Positions 10,353-18,189 of a DNA stretch of 50,162 nt are shown piece after piece; the stretch's first letter is position 1; every line of letters starts with the position of its first letter. The stretch covers positions 1 to 50,162 of the forward strand of contig JALEMF010000031.1 of assembly GCA_022768005.1 (NCBI GenBank), read 5' to 3'. Below the pieces are notes generated by a model that ran no database searches, was not told the origin of the DNA, and saw nothing but the letters and a program-made list of their open reading frames with translations. The stretch comes from Bacteroidales bacterium. Lineage in GTDB: Bacteria > Bacteroidota > Bacteroidia > Bacteroidales > Muribaculaceae. The translations under genes and the position numbers were made by a program.

Positions 10353-11342
10353 ATGAAAGAAAAAATCGAATGGGTTTCCATAATACGCGGAATAACAATA
10401 ATGCTTGTTGTGATATACCATGTGCAGCTGGTAGATATGTCCACGGGGTGCAATCATCGGTTTTGTGAAATGATACCTCAAGTGTATTTACCGTTTTTTA
10501 TGCCCGTATTTTTCTTTATATCAGGAGGATTGGTGTATAAGAGCAGGATACTGAGAGATTGTGGCACAATAGAATTTTATAAAGATAAATTTGTAAGGAT
10601 ACTGTTGCCGTTTATCTTTTTTGTGACAGTATATTTCAGCATAAAAATGCTCTTTAACAGTATGGTAAAAACACCTGCGGAATTGTCATTCATTTATTAT
10701 TTGAAATCTTTTGTTTACTATACTGATTATCCATCAAAGCCACTATGGTTTTTGCCAACATTGGCAACTATGATGCTGCTCTATCCGATATATAAGTATG
10801 CTTGTGAAAGAGATATAAGAATAATAGTGCTGTTAGTGCTGACAGTAGCGTTTTACTACGTAGATTTATCATATATCCCTAACGTTTTCAATATAGATGA
10901 ACTGAATAAATACCTGGTGTTTTTCTGCCTTGGAATAGTATTTTTTCAAAAGGAGATGTATAAGTATTTTACAAGTGTAAAGACATTGATACTATCCGCA
11001 TTGTTGTACGGAATCGTGTATTGTACGGAATTAAGCCTTCTGAAATCACTTATAGGAGTACTGTTGACAGTAAATATAGGGTTTATGCTTGAAAAAAATG
11101 GTATAGCAACTCGCATATTTACGCTTTTCAATGATTATCTTTTACAGATATATTTAATGTCGATGATATTTCAAGGATTTGTAGAACTTGTACTTTGGAA
11201 AAAACTATTCTATAATGAAACATTTGTGTATGTATTTTACGCAGTGAATATCATTTCAGGGCTGTTTATCCCAATCATCATCACCAAAATTATAAAAAAA
11301 GTACCCATCAAATTTATCCGCCTTTGTTTCGGATTAAAGTAA
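10353..11342 (+). CDS. acyltransferase 3 family membrane protein
   Basis: Membrane O-acyltransferase of the acyltransferase 3 family, which usually puts acetyl or other acyl groups on surface polysaccharides. An open frame extends back to 10239 inside the previous gene, but I chose the ATG at 10353. That start gives MKEKIEWVSIIRGITIMLVVIYH, the normal family N-terminus with the R12-G13 pair and the essential H23. It also removes an overlap of about 100 bases and gives 329 residues, a usual length. About ten membrane helices follow, including the KPLWFLPTL segment. The C-terminus is basic. Confidence 0.85.
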   Translation: MKEKIEWVSIIRGITIMLVVIYHVQLVDMSTGCNHRFCEMIPQVYLPFFMPVFFFISGGLVYKSRILRDCGTIEFYKDKFVRILLPFIFFVTVYFSIKMLFNSMVKTPAELSFIYYLKSFVYYTDYPSKPLWFLPTLATMMLLYPIYKYACERDIRIIVLLVLTVAFYYVDLSYIPNVFNIDELNKYLVFFCLGIVFFQKEMYKYFTSVKTLILSALLYGIVYCTELSLLKSLIGVLLTVNIGFMLEKNGIATRIFTLFNDYLLQIYLMSMIFQGFVELVLWKKLFYNETFVYVFYAVNIISGLFIPIIITKIIKKVPIKFIRLCFGLK

Positions 11343-11451
11343 TATGTTAAATAACATACACTTTTATTCATAGTATGTAAAAAATATGTTATATATTTAG
11401 GGCGAAGTAAAAGTTTTTACGAATCTGTTTTTATGTTCTGATGTTTAACCT

Positions 11452-12231
11452 ATGTTGCAGATAAAAAAGATATATTCTTACGGCAGCCTGATGGGAGAAG
11501 CTTCCCCCGGCGTGCAACCATTCAAATACGGAGCAAAAGAACTTGACCGTCAAAACGGCATAAACCTCTATGACAGCCAAGCCCGTTTCTACGACCCGAT
11601 AATCTGCCGTACAACAACTCAAGATCCGTTAGCCGAAAAATATTATACCACAAGTCCATATCTGTGGTGTGCAGGAAATCCGATGAAGTATGTGGATAGA
11701 GATGGAAAAGAGTATGGTGATACTTTAGCCTCACAGGATGCTGCGGCATTAGATTTTAGTATTTGTTATAATGGACAATCTATAATTATAAATTTGGAAT
11801 ATGTAACCAATATTTATTCATTTCAGATTTCAGATGGACAAACTGCATATTCATATACTAAACCTCAAATTGGCGATATAAATTCAACATCAAATCCATT
11901 AGAACCTCCGGATGGAAACCCCATTGTTGCAAGGGCACATACACATGCGGCATACGGTGCAAGTTTCATAAATAATAAATTTTCAGGTGAAACAAATAGC
12001 GCAGAGGGCAACAGACATTCTTCCGGAGGCGATATATTCCTTTATAATCTTATAGAGGTTGATGGCTATGTAGCAACTCCCAATGGCTCACTAAGAAAAT
12101 ACGATAATAAGACAGGAGGTGTAACGGTAATAAATGAACAGATTCCAAGCGACAAAAACGACCCGGAAAGAATAAATAGTATTCCGGCTTCTTTTTATAA
12201 TTTTCCAACAAGTGTAAAACTTAAATTTTAA
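11452..12231 (+). CDS. orphan Rhs tip: end of Rhs core plus DUF4329-like putative toxin domain
   Basis: Residues about 5-75 are the very end of an Rhs/YD-repeat core: YSYGSLMGEASPGVQPFKYG, the ELDRQNGINLYDSQARFYDP signature and DPLAEKYYTTSPYLWCAGNP, closing with KYVDRDGK. After this hallmark junction comes an unrelated C-terminal domain of about 180 residues. It contains ARAHTHAAYG, a downstream SSGGD, and GYVATPNGSLRKYD, resembling the DUF4329 domain found at Rhs C-termini (HTH...SxxD, JAMM-like spacing uncertain). The rest of an Rhs protein, normally well over 1000 residues, is absent: an in-frame TAA lies at 11446, just before the ATG, and there is no signal peptide. It is therefore either a displaced silent cassette or a 5'-truncated remnant. 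An immunity gene follows 7 bases later. Confidence 0.75.
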   Translation: MLQIKKIYSYGSLMGEASPGVQPFKYGAKELDRQNGINLYDSQARFYDPIICRTTTQDPLAEKYYTTSPYLWCAGNPMKYVDRDGKEYGDTLASQDAAALDFSICYNGQSIIINLEYVTNIYSFQISDGQTAYSYTKPQIGDINSTSNPLEPPDGNPIVARAHTHAAYGASFINNKFSGETNSAEGNRHSSGGDIFLYNLIEVDGYVATPNGSLRKYDNKTGGVTVINEQIPSDKNDPERINSIPASFYNFPTSVKLKF

Positions 12232-12238
12232 TTTCAAT

Positions 12239-12628
12239 ATGAATTTTCGAGCAGTTTTTAGCACAGTTCTTTTTTTTATGACAATGTGCTTATTTTCCCC
12301 TACAACAAGTAAGGCAAAGGATACAGTATTTGAAGAAAACTTACCCAAAGTGACTGAAGTCACCACCTACGGTTATCGCATGCCGGATCCTCCTGACAAG
12401 TTTGAAAATCTATTGCCAAATCTCGATGTGGCTTTTCAAGTAGCGTACCCAATTTTACGAGCGTTGTATAAAACTGACTTTGAAGAATATAATTTTAAGG
12501 GATATCTTGCTAATGATTCAATTTGGGTGATTTATGGGGATTTGAAAAGACTTACTGAAGGTGGTGGCCCGTATATAGAGTTAAATAAGAATGACGGAAG
12601 AGTTATGGTTATCACTCACACGAAATAG
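12239..12628 (+). CDS. NTF2-fold immunity protein with signal peptide
   Basis: Small 129-residue protein with a signal peptide (hydrophobic residues about 7-21, cleavage near KAKD) and a C-terminal half matching the NTF2-fold immunity protein pattern. AYPILRALYK is followed by GYLANDSIWVIYGDLKR, then GGPYIELNKNDGRVMVITHTK. These proteins neutralise polymorphic toxins. Its place 7 bases behind the Rhs-linked toxin domain fits a toxin-immunity pair, and the signal peptide suggests it protects the periplasm. The intact frame suggests it is still maintained although the toxin is only an orphan tip. Confidence 0.8.
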   Translation: MNFRAVFSTVLFFMTMCLFSPTTSKAKDTVFEENLPKVTEVTTYGYRMPDPPDKFENLLPNLDVAFQVAYPILRALYKTDFEEYNFKGYLANDSIWVIYGDLKRLTEGGGPYIELNKNDGRVMVITHTK

Positions 12629-12683
12629 TTTTTTTCCTATTTTGTGGTACATAGAATGACTAAACTTAGTTTCTATCACAGAT

Positions 12684-12903
12684 CGCACGTTTCCGAAGCG
12701 CGATTATACCGGAAGTTTGACAATCACCGGGTGTTACTTACAGCCGAGCCTCGCCGAGGCTCCTTGCACATATAACTTCTTCAGTATCAGATACAGACCG
12801 CACACTCCCCGAGGTGCGAGTTGGGGAGGGGTGATATACTGTCACCGCATGGCGCACTACGTGCTTATACGGTGTTACTTACAGCCGAGCCTCACCGAGG
12901 CTC
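12684..12903 (+). repeat. GC-rich modular repeat, copy 2 (A-B-C-A-B-C, nearly two units)
   Basis: This is the longest copy. A degenerate A starts at 12684 and a B deleted for its centre lies at 12725-12733. C at 12746-12762 is a perfect palindrome (GAGCCTCG, one base, CGAGGCTC). A follows at 12799-12818 (CGCAC/GTGCG stem with CTC/GAG inside), B at 12843-12874 and C at 12887-12903. A to B is 44 bases, B to C is 44 and C to A is 53, giving a unit of about 141. A 63-codon frame across it is a by-product of the repeat, not a gene. Confidence 0.88.
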
Positions 12904-13006
12904 CTTGATGATGATGTATTTACCAACTTTCTATTATAAAAAGTATCATTATCTTCTACTTTAAATGAAAGACCTGTGGAGGCATAAGTAGAAAATGATG
13001 AACTGA

Positions 13007-13038
13007 TTTGATAAATAGCGGAATTTTATTTACTTTTG
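13007..13038 (+). promoter_or_regulatory. promoter of tRNA-Arg
   Basis: TTTG (13007-13010), a 20-base spacer and TACTTTTG (13031-13038) match the Bacteroidota housekeeping consensus (TTTG, 19-20 bases, TAnnTTTG). Initiation about 7 bases downstream would leave a leader of only a few bases before the tRNA. Confidence 0.8.
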
Positions 13039-13053
13039 TGGAGTAAAAAAGAC

Positions 13054-13125
13054 GCCCCGGTAGTTCAACGGATAGAATAGAGGTTTCCTAAACCTTAGAT
13101 AGCAGTTCGATTCTGCTCCGGGGTA
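13054..13125 (+). tRNA. tRNA-Arg (anticodon CCU)
   Basis: Folded by hand. The acceptor stem is GCCCCGG (13054-13060) with CCGGGGT (13118-13124), the D arm GTTC/GAAT, and the anticodon stem GAGGT/ACCTT. The anticodon loop is TTCCTAA, so the anticodon is CCT, reading AGG. The T stem is AGCAG/CTGCT with loop TTCGATT. The discriminator is A, and CCA is not encoded. The first acceptor pair is G-T. A terminator follows at 13137. Confidence 0.95.
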
Positions 13126-13136
13126 CGAGATAATCA

Positions 13137-13170
13137 GGTTGCACCGATGAGATGCAACCTATTTATTTTT
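13137..13170 (+). terminator. terminator after tRNA-Arg
   Basis: GGTTGCA (13137-13143) and TGCAACC (13153-13159) form a 7-bp stem with a 9-base loop, followed by a T-rich tract. Confidence 0.85.
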
Positions 13171-13201
13171 ACGACATTGTGTTAAATCAAAATTATTTGA
13201 G

Positions 13202-13209
13202 TAATTTTG
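13202..13209 (+). promoter_or_regulatory. -7 element for the 13234 operon
   Basis: TAATTTTG fits TAnnTTTG, with a TTG 22 bases upstream at 13177. It would start transcription just before the lipoprotein gene at 13234. Confidence 0.5.
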
Positions 13210-13233
13210 TAAACACTAATGAAATAAGAGATA

Positions 13234-15261
13234 ATGTATAAATCAAATATAAATAATAATATGCGCTTGCTTTTGGCAGTGGTGTTAAGTGCTGTGATGG
13301 TGGCGTGTGCAAGTATAGGCAGACCGGAGGGCGGTCCTCGTGATACGGAACCACCAGTGTTTGTGCGTAGTAATCCTGCACCCGGTTCTGTAAATGTGTC
13401 CAAGCAGACGATAGAATTGTATTTTGATGAAAACTTGAAGATAGATGATGCTACGAATAAGGTAGTAGTGTCACCTGCTCAGAAGGTAACACCTCAAGTT
13501 ATAGCAAATGGGAAACGTCTGTCAGTAGAGTTAAAGGATACTTTACAGCCGTCAACGACTTATATCATAGATTTTTCCGATGCTATTACAGACTTGAATG
13601 AAGGTAATGCGTTAGATGGTTTTACATACGATTTTGCTACGGGAGATTGTATAGACACTCTGCGTATTTCCGGAATGTTGTTCGAGGCACGTACTCTTGA
13701 ACCGGCTCAAGGAGTGTTGGTAGGTTGCTACAGTAATCTGTCGGATACGGCAATTACCACAATACCGATGCAGCGTATAGCAAAGACTAATCAATACGGT
13801 CAATTCACAATTAAGGGTCTTAAAGAGGGTCAATACAGGGTTTTTGCCATTAATGATATGAACAGGGATTATATGTGGGATCGCTCGGAAGATGTAGCGT
13901 TTTATGACAGTATTGTCACACCTTCAGTTCATAGCATAGAAGTTGTTGATACTCTTTTGAGTTCTTCCGGCAGTGATTCCATATCAACTCGTAAGGGAGT
14001 TAAATATCTGCCTAATGATATTCTGCTGACATGGTTCAATGAAAACTATCAGTCGCAGTATCTTAAAAACTATTCTCGCCCTGATTCAGCGCGAATATTT
14101 GTACAGTTTGCAGCCAAGTCCGACAGTCTGCCGGTACTTGAAATAGTGAACGGCAAGAATAAGGGCAAAAAGATAGATAGTACGACTTCAATTCTAAACA
14201 GTCCTCTAACTCTTGATTCTCTTGAGTATTGGATAACTGATAAGGATATTATTTCTCAGGATACTATGCAGATAGCTCTGAAATATCTTCACACGGACAG
14301 TCTTGATAACCTATCATGGACGACGGATACTCTTAAATTCAATTTTACGCGAAAAAAGGTAAAAGAGAAGAAGAAAAAGAAAAAGAAGGAAGATGCCGAT
14401 ACAGTGCCTGAAATAGTGTTTATGGACTTTGCTTGTCAGTCGGCAATGTCCCAGGACTTGAATAAGGGTCTTGAATTTGTGGCTTCTCAACCGGTAGCAT
14501 CATTTAATGCTGACGGAATACGACTTGAGATGCAGCGAGATTCCACTTGGATAAAAATGCCGGGATTTAAGTTAGTAAACGATACGGTGTATTCTCCGTT
14601 GAAGTTCAAGGCAGATTATGATTGGGAGGAAGGAATGAAATACCGTTTTACAGCAGATTCGGCTGCTATAACGGGTATTTACGGTAATTGGAATAAGTCA
14701 GTGAAGCACGAATTTACCGTAAAGACGATAGAGGACTATGGTACGATGACGTTTGTGATCAGTGGTGGAGCTAAAAACTTTGTAGTGGAACTTCTTGACG
14801 GAAATGACCGAGTGCTTCAACAACAGCCGGTGAAAGCCGGTGAGGCGGTGTTCGAGTACCTTGACCCGGGAAAATACTACGTCCGCGGATACATTGATGC
14901 AAATGGTAACGGGGTGTGGGATACGGGTAATCTTAAAGAGAAGATACAGCCGGAGGAGGTGTATTATTATCCGAAGAAGATAGACCTTAAAAAGAATTGG
15001 GAGATAGAACAGCAATGGAATCCTTTTGAATTACCGATTGATGCTCAGAAACCTCTTGAAATAAAAAAGAATAAGCCTAAGAAAAAGAAGGGCGAGCAGG
15101 ATCAGACAAATCCTGATGATGAGAATAGTGAGGAAGACCAGTGGGGTGACTCTTACTATAACCCGAATAATCCTTACGGTGCAAACGGCAATTCAAGTAA
15201 TAATCGTAATCGTAACAGAAATAGCGGTTTTAACGGAATGTCAAACGGTTCAAGGTATTAA
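13234..15261 (+). CDS. lipoprotein with N-terminal Ig-like (Big_5) domain and lysine-rich insert
   Basis: Predicted lipoprotein. The signal segment RLLLAVVLSAVMVAC gives a lipobox with the acylated C25; the ATG at 13261 (MRLLLAVV) is an alternative start. The mature protein begins with GGPRDTEPPVFVRSNPAPGSVNV and LYFDENLKI, a Big_5-type Ig-like domain known from envelope proteins of this phylum. Further beta-rich segments include GMLFEARTLEPAQGVLVG, a carboxypeptidase-regulatory-like fold. Two odd tracts stand out: a run of lysines at about residues 375-388, and a C-terminal tail rich in Asn, Gly and Arg. Substrate and partners are unknown. The gene heads a compact set with DUF3822, rsmD and DUF2851, an arrangement I associate with Bacteroidales. 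Confidence 0.8.
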   Translation: MYKSNINNNMRLLLAVVLSAVMVACASIGRPEGGPRDTEPPVFVRSNPAPGSVNVSKQTIELYFDENLKIDDATNKVVVSPAQKVTPQVIANGKRLSVELKDTLQPSTTYIIDFSDAITDLNEGNALDGFTYDFATGDCIDTLRISGMLFEARTLEPAQGVLVGCYSNLSDTAITTIPMQRIAKTNQYGQFTIKGLKEGQYRVFAINDMNRDYMWDRSEDVAFYDSIVTPSVHSIEVVDTLLSSSGSDSISTRKGVKYLPNDILLTWFNENYQSQYLKNYSRPDSARIFVQFAAKSDSLPVLEIVNGKNKGKKIDSTTSILNSPLTLDSLEYWITDKDIISQDTMQIALKYLHTDSLDNLSWTTDTLKFNFTRKKVKEKKKKKKKEDADTVPEIVFMDFACQSAMSQDLNKGLEFVASQPVASFNADGIRLEMQRDSTWIKMPGFKLVNDTVYSPLKFKADYDWEEGMKYRFTADSAAITGIYGNWNKSVKHEFTVKTIEDYGTMTFVISGGAKNFVVELLDGNDRVLQQQPVKAGEAVFEYLDPGKYYVRGYIDANGNGVWDTGNLKEKIQPEEVYYYPKKIDLKKNWEIEQQWNPFELPIDAQKPLEIKKNKPKKKKGEQDQTNPDDENSEEDQWGDSYYNPNNPYGANGNSSNNRNRNRNSGFNGMSNGSRY

Positions 15262-15276
15262 TATTGAAGAAAATAT

Positions 15277-16116
15277 ATGGATAATACTCCGCTAAATAAG
15301 GAACTGATAGCAGATACTTCTTTATGGGGGCTATATATACGCATTGATGAAAATAATTTAGACGTGATGCTATATAATCCCGTTGAGGATAATTCTCTGA
15401 TATATCGCAGGATACAACTTGACGGCAGTGATAAGGAGTCTTATTTGAAGTCTCTTGAAAATGCCGTGTATGATAATCCGTTACTGTTGAATGACTTTTC
15501 ACGCACTTGCGTACTGATAGAAAACAAGTATTTTCTTCTTGTGCCGGAGTGTGTAACGGATAGTGATCTTCAGGAAAAACTTTTTGCAGAGGCTCATACG
15601 GATTATGACGGTCAAGACAGTGAAATCATTGCAGATGAAGTGTTGCCGCTGCATGCGTTGATGCTTATGAGCGTTGACAGGAAGTTGCTCGGATTTATCC
15701 GTCGAGCCTTTGTCAATCCGCGAATTTACAATCATCAGACACCTTTGCTGAGGTATTTTGCAGACCGTCGTCGTCACGGAAATAATGCGAAGATGTTTGT
15801 GCATCTAAGGCGTGAAAATGCTGATATTATTGTTTACGACAATGATGGTTTGCGACTGGCAAATACGTATTCATTTGTTGCTGTAGATGATATTATTTAT
15901 TATATCCTTGCCGTACGTCAGGAAATGGGTCTTGATGCAGCTACAGATGAATTGCTTATAAGCGGAGAGCCTGAGTTGCGGAGGCAGATAAGTGAAAAGC
16001 TTAAAAAGTTCATAACATTCGTGATGCCTGTAATATTCCCGGGCGTAATGTTCCGTGCGGGAAAAAATGCGCTTTCAGTTCCATTTGACTTAATTGTGAT
16101 ACCACTATGCGAATAA
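15277..16116 (+). CDS. DUF3822 family protein
   Basis: A 279-residue cytoplasmic protein matching the DUF3822 pattern. Its N-terminal part (LWGLYIRIDENNLDVMLYN) and second half (FVHLRRENADIIVYDNDGLRLANTY) look like repeated actin/ribonuclease-H-type strands, and LLISGEPELR lies near the end. No catalytic function is established for the family that I can name. Its stop overlaps the start of rsmD by 10 bases, so translation is probably coupled. That pairing with an rRNA methyltransferase is the main functional hint. Confidence 0.8.
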   Translation: MDNTPLNKELIADTSLWGLYIRIDENNLDVMLYNPVEDNSLIYRRIQLDGSDKESYLKSLENAVYDNPLLLNDFSRTCVLIENKYFLLVPECVTDSDLQEKLFAEAHTDYDGQDSEIIADEVLPLHALMLMSVDRKLLGFIRRAFVNPRIYNHQTPLLRYFADRRRHGNNAKMFVHLRRENADIIVYDNDGLRLANTYSFVAVDDIIYYILAVRQEMGLDAATDELLISGEPELRRQISEKLKKFITFVMPVIFPGVMFRAGKNALSVPFDLIVIPLCE

Positions 16117-16649
16117 TACGAGGAAAATACGGTCGTCGCCGTTTTACAGTGCCTACAAATATTACAGCAAGACCTACTACGGACTTTGCTCGCGAGAATA
16201 TTTTCAATATTATAGAAAATCTGATAGATTTCAATGATGAACCTGTTGCGCTTGACTTGTTTGCGGGTACAGGTGCAATAACATTTGAACTTCTGTCAAG
16301 AGGTTGTAAGTCCGTGACGTCAGTTGAAAAGGCGGCAGTGCAACATTCTTTTATCCGCAAAGTAGCGTCAGAACTTGGTGCAGAAAACTTAAATCTGATA
16401 AAGGGCGATGCTCTGAAGTATGCATCAACGTCAAATCGCAAGTATGACCTGATATTCGCTGACCCACCATATAATCTGCCTGATTTTGAGCAAGTTGCAG
16501 ATATAGTTATTAACTCGGATATGATAAAGCCGGAAACGATATTTATCCTTGAACATTCCAAGGCTTACGATTTTTCAAATCGCAATCATTTCGTTGACCA
16601 CCGAGAGTACGGCTCTGTAAACTTTTCAATATTTGATTTCAGTAAATAG
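16107..16649 (+). CDS. rsmD: 16S rRNA (guanine(966)-N2)-methyltransferase
   Basis: SAM-dependent methyltransferase acting on G966 of 16S rRNA. It opens with MRIIRGKYGRRRF and RPTTDFARENIFNI, the substrate-recognition part. The SAM-binding motif is ALDLFAGTGAITFELLSRG and the catalytic DPPY box occurs in LIFADPPYNLPDF. The 180-residue length is normal. It starts inside the end of the DUF3822 gene, and the DUF2851 gene follows 39 bases after its stop. Confidence 0.95.
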   Translation: MRIIRGKYGRRRFTVPTNITARPTTDFARENIFNIIENLIDFNDEPVALDLFAGTGAITFELLSRGCKSVTSVEKAAVQHSFIRKVASELGAENLNLIKGDALKYASTSNRKYDLIFADPPYNLPDFEQVADIVINSDMIKPETIFILEHSKAYDFSNRNHFVDHREYGSVNFSIFDFSK

Positions 16650-16688
16650 TCAAAATCAAGCCGTATCCCTCATATTTCTATTACTCTT

Positions 16689-17963
16689 ATGGAGAAGTTT
16701 TTACAATACGTGTGGCAGTATCGATTGTGGCAGCCTGAGGAACTTGTCAGCACTACGGGTGTTAAAATCAAGGTTCTCGATCCGGGTTGGCTCAATAAAG
16801 ATGCGGGTCCGGACTTCTTCAATGCAAAAGTGATAATAGGGGAGCAGGAGTGGGTAGGAAATATAGAAATTCACGTGAAGGCGTCGGACTGGTATCGTCA
16901 TTCCCATCAGTACGACAAACTGTATGATTCCGTGATATTGCACGTTGTGGCGGAAGATGATGAGAGTGTAAAACGTCTTAACGGGCAGATTGTTCCGCAA
17001 GTGGTACTAAAATATTCCGAAGAAACTATTAATACGTACAAAAAACTCGAGTCGTGCGGTTCTCTTGACTTAGTGTGTGCAAACGTGCTGCGAGAGATAC
17101 CGTCAATTTACGTTTCGGATTGGGTGGATTCTCTCGGCTTTGAGCGGCTGTATGAAAAAGTGTCACGCTTTAATCATCATCTCGCCGATAACTTTAATGA
17201 CTGGGAACAAGCCCTGTATATCACACTTTCAAGAGCACTCGGCTTCGGGCATAATGGAGAAATGCTTGAGAGAGTGGCAAAGTCGTTGCCGCTGAATATC
17301 TTGGGGAAGCACAGGGATAATTTACTGTCATTGGAAGCGATGTTTATGGGTCAAGCAGCATTACTGCCGGAAGAGAGTGACGAGCCGTACGTGAGGCAGA
17401 TGATAGAAGAGTATAAATTTATGTCCGTCAAGTTTTCTCTTCGTCTGCCGGAAGGATTGGCATGGCAAATGGGACGAATGAGACCTCAAAATTTACCTTA
17501 CAGGCGATTGGCTGTGCTGGCGGCATTGATAAATCGTGAGCCGCGGCTGTTCGGAAAAATAATAGATTGTAATTCTCTTGAAAGTCTTCGTGAAATATTT
17601 CGCTTTGAGCTTACCGGCTATTGGTCAACGGCAAGCAGCGTATATTCCCACACGGGATTGTCCCCCCTGGCGTTAAGTGACAGTATGATAGACGTATTGC
17701 TGATAAATGTGGTGTCTCCACTTCTTTATGCTTACGGCGAATATACAGGTGAAGAAAAGTACCGTCAGCGAGCATTGGACTTGCTGCAAATGTTGCCGCC
17801 TGAGAAAAACAGTATTGTGAGGCTGTTCGTGCAGTGTGGTGTTAAATGCGATACGGCTTTTCAATCCCAGGCAATAATACAACTTCGCCGCGCTTACTGT
17901 GAGCAGCGGAAATGCTTATACTGCCGTATCGGGCATCAGATGCTTAAAGCAACTAAGCGGTAA
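16689..17963 (+). CDS. DUF2851 family protein
   Basis: A 424-residue protein starting MEKFLQYVWQYRLW, followed by LDPGWLNKDAGPDFFNAKVIIG, WVGNIEIHVKASDWYRHSH and YDSVILHVV. These are the defining features of DUF2851. The clustered Asp, Glu, His and Lys residues in strands (DAGPDF...GNIEIHVKASDW) resemble a PD-(D/E)xK nuclease-like core, but that is inference. A cysteine cluster sits near the C-terminus (CEQRKCLYCRIG). There is no signal peptide. Confidence 0.82.
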   Translation: MEKFLQYVWQYRLWQPEELVSTTGVKIKVLDPGWLNKDAGPDFFNAKVIIGEQEWVGNIEIHVKASDWYRHSHQYDKLYDSVILHVVAEDDESVKRLNGQIVPQVVLKYSEETINTYKKLESCGSLDLVCANVLREIPSIYVSDWVDSLGFERLYEKVSRFNHHLADNFNDWEQALYITLSRALGFGHNGEMLERVAKSLPLNILGKHRDNLLSLEAMFMGQAALLPEESDEPYVRQMIEEYKFMSVKFSLRLPEGLAWQMGRMRPQNLPYRRLAVLAALINREPRLFGKIIDCNSLESLREIFRFELTGYWSTASSVYSHTGLSPLALSDSMIDVLLINVVSPLLYAYGEYTGEEKYRQRALDLLQMLPPEKNSIVRLFVQCGVKCDTAFQSQAIIQLRRAYCEQRKCLYCRIGHQMLKATKR

Positions 17964-17980
17964 GGCGAGATTGCGCCGGG

Positions 17981-18033
17981 GCTACAAGGGATAAAGGGCA
18001 GCAAGGGCTAAAAAGGCAAAAAGGACTACAAGG
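17981..18033 (+). repeat. purine-rich AAGG repeat, copy 1
   Basis: Six AAGG or AAGGG blocks at 7-9 base pitch separated by short variable linkers (gctac, ata, cagc, ctaaa, caaa, acta). It lies just after the DUF2851 stop. Similar strings follow the genes ending at 20181, 21529 and 34725, always G-rich on the + strand. Confidence 0.65.
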
Positions 18034-18134
18034 TATCTTGCTGATGATAGCCTGTAAGTGTTAATTATAATTAATTAATGGTTATAAATCGTAAAAATAA
18101 CGAAAGTGATTGCTTATAATTGGATATTTAATAT

Positions 18135-18142
18135 TAATTTTG
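18135..18142 (+). promoter_or_regulatory. -7 element for the 18190 gene
   Basis: TAATTTTG matches TAnnTTTG, with a TTG at 18110-18112 (22-base spacer). It lies about 48 bases before the ATG. Confidence 0.5.
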
Positions 18143-18189
18143 AGCATTGAAAATAAATAGGACAAAATTAACCCTAAATACTATTTTAT

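Noticed and set aside
12717-12908. 63-residue protein gene
   Set aside because: The frame runs entirely across the GC-rich modular repeat; a similar spurious frame (RMAHYVLIRC / HMAHCVLIRC) appears in copy 4 for the same reason.
13054-13125. tRNA-Arg as attachment site of an integrated island carrying the Rhs pair
   Set aside because: No integrase is present and no duplicated tRNA 3' end was seen; the Rhs pair lies on the 5' side of the tRNA, which is not the usual side.
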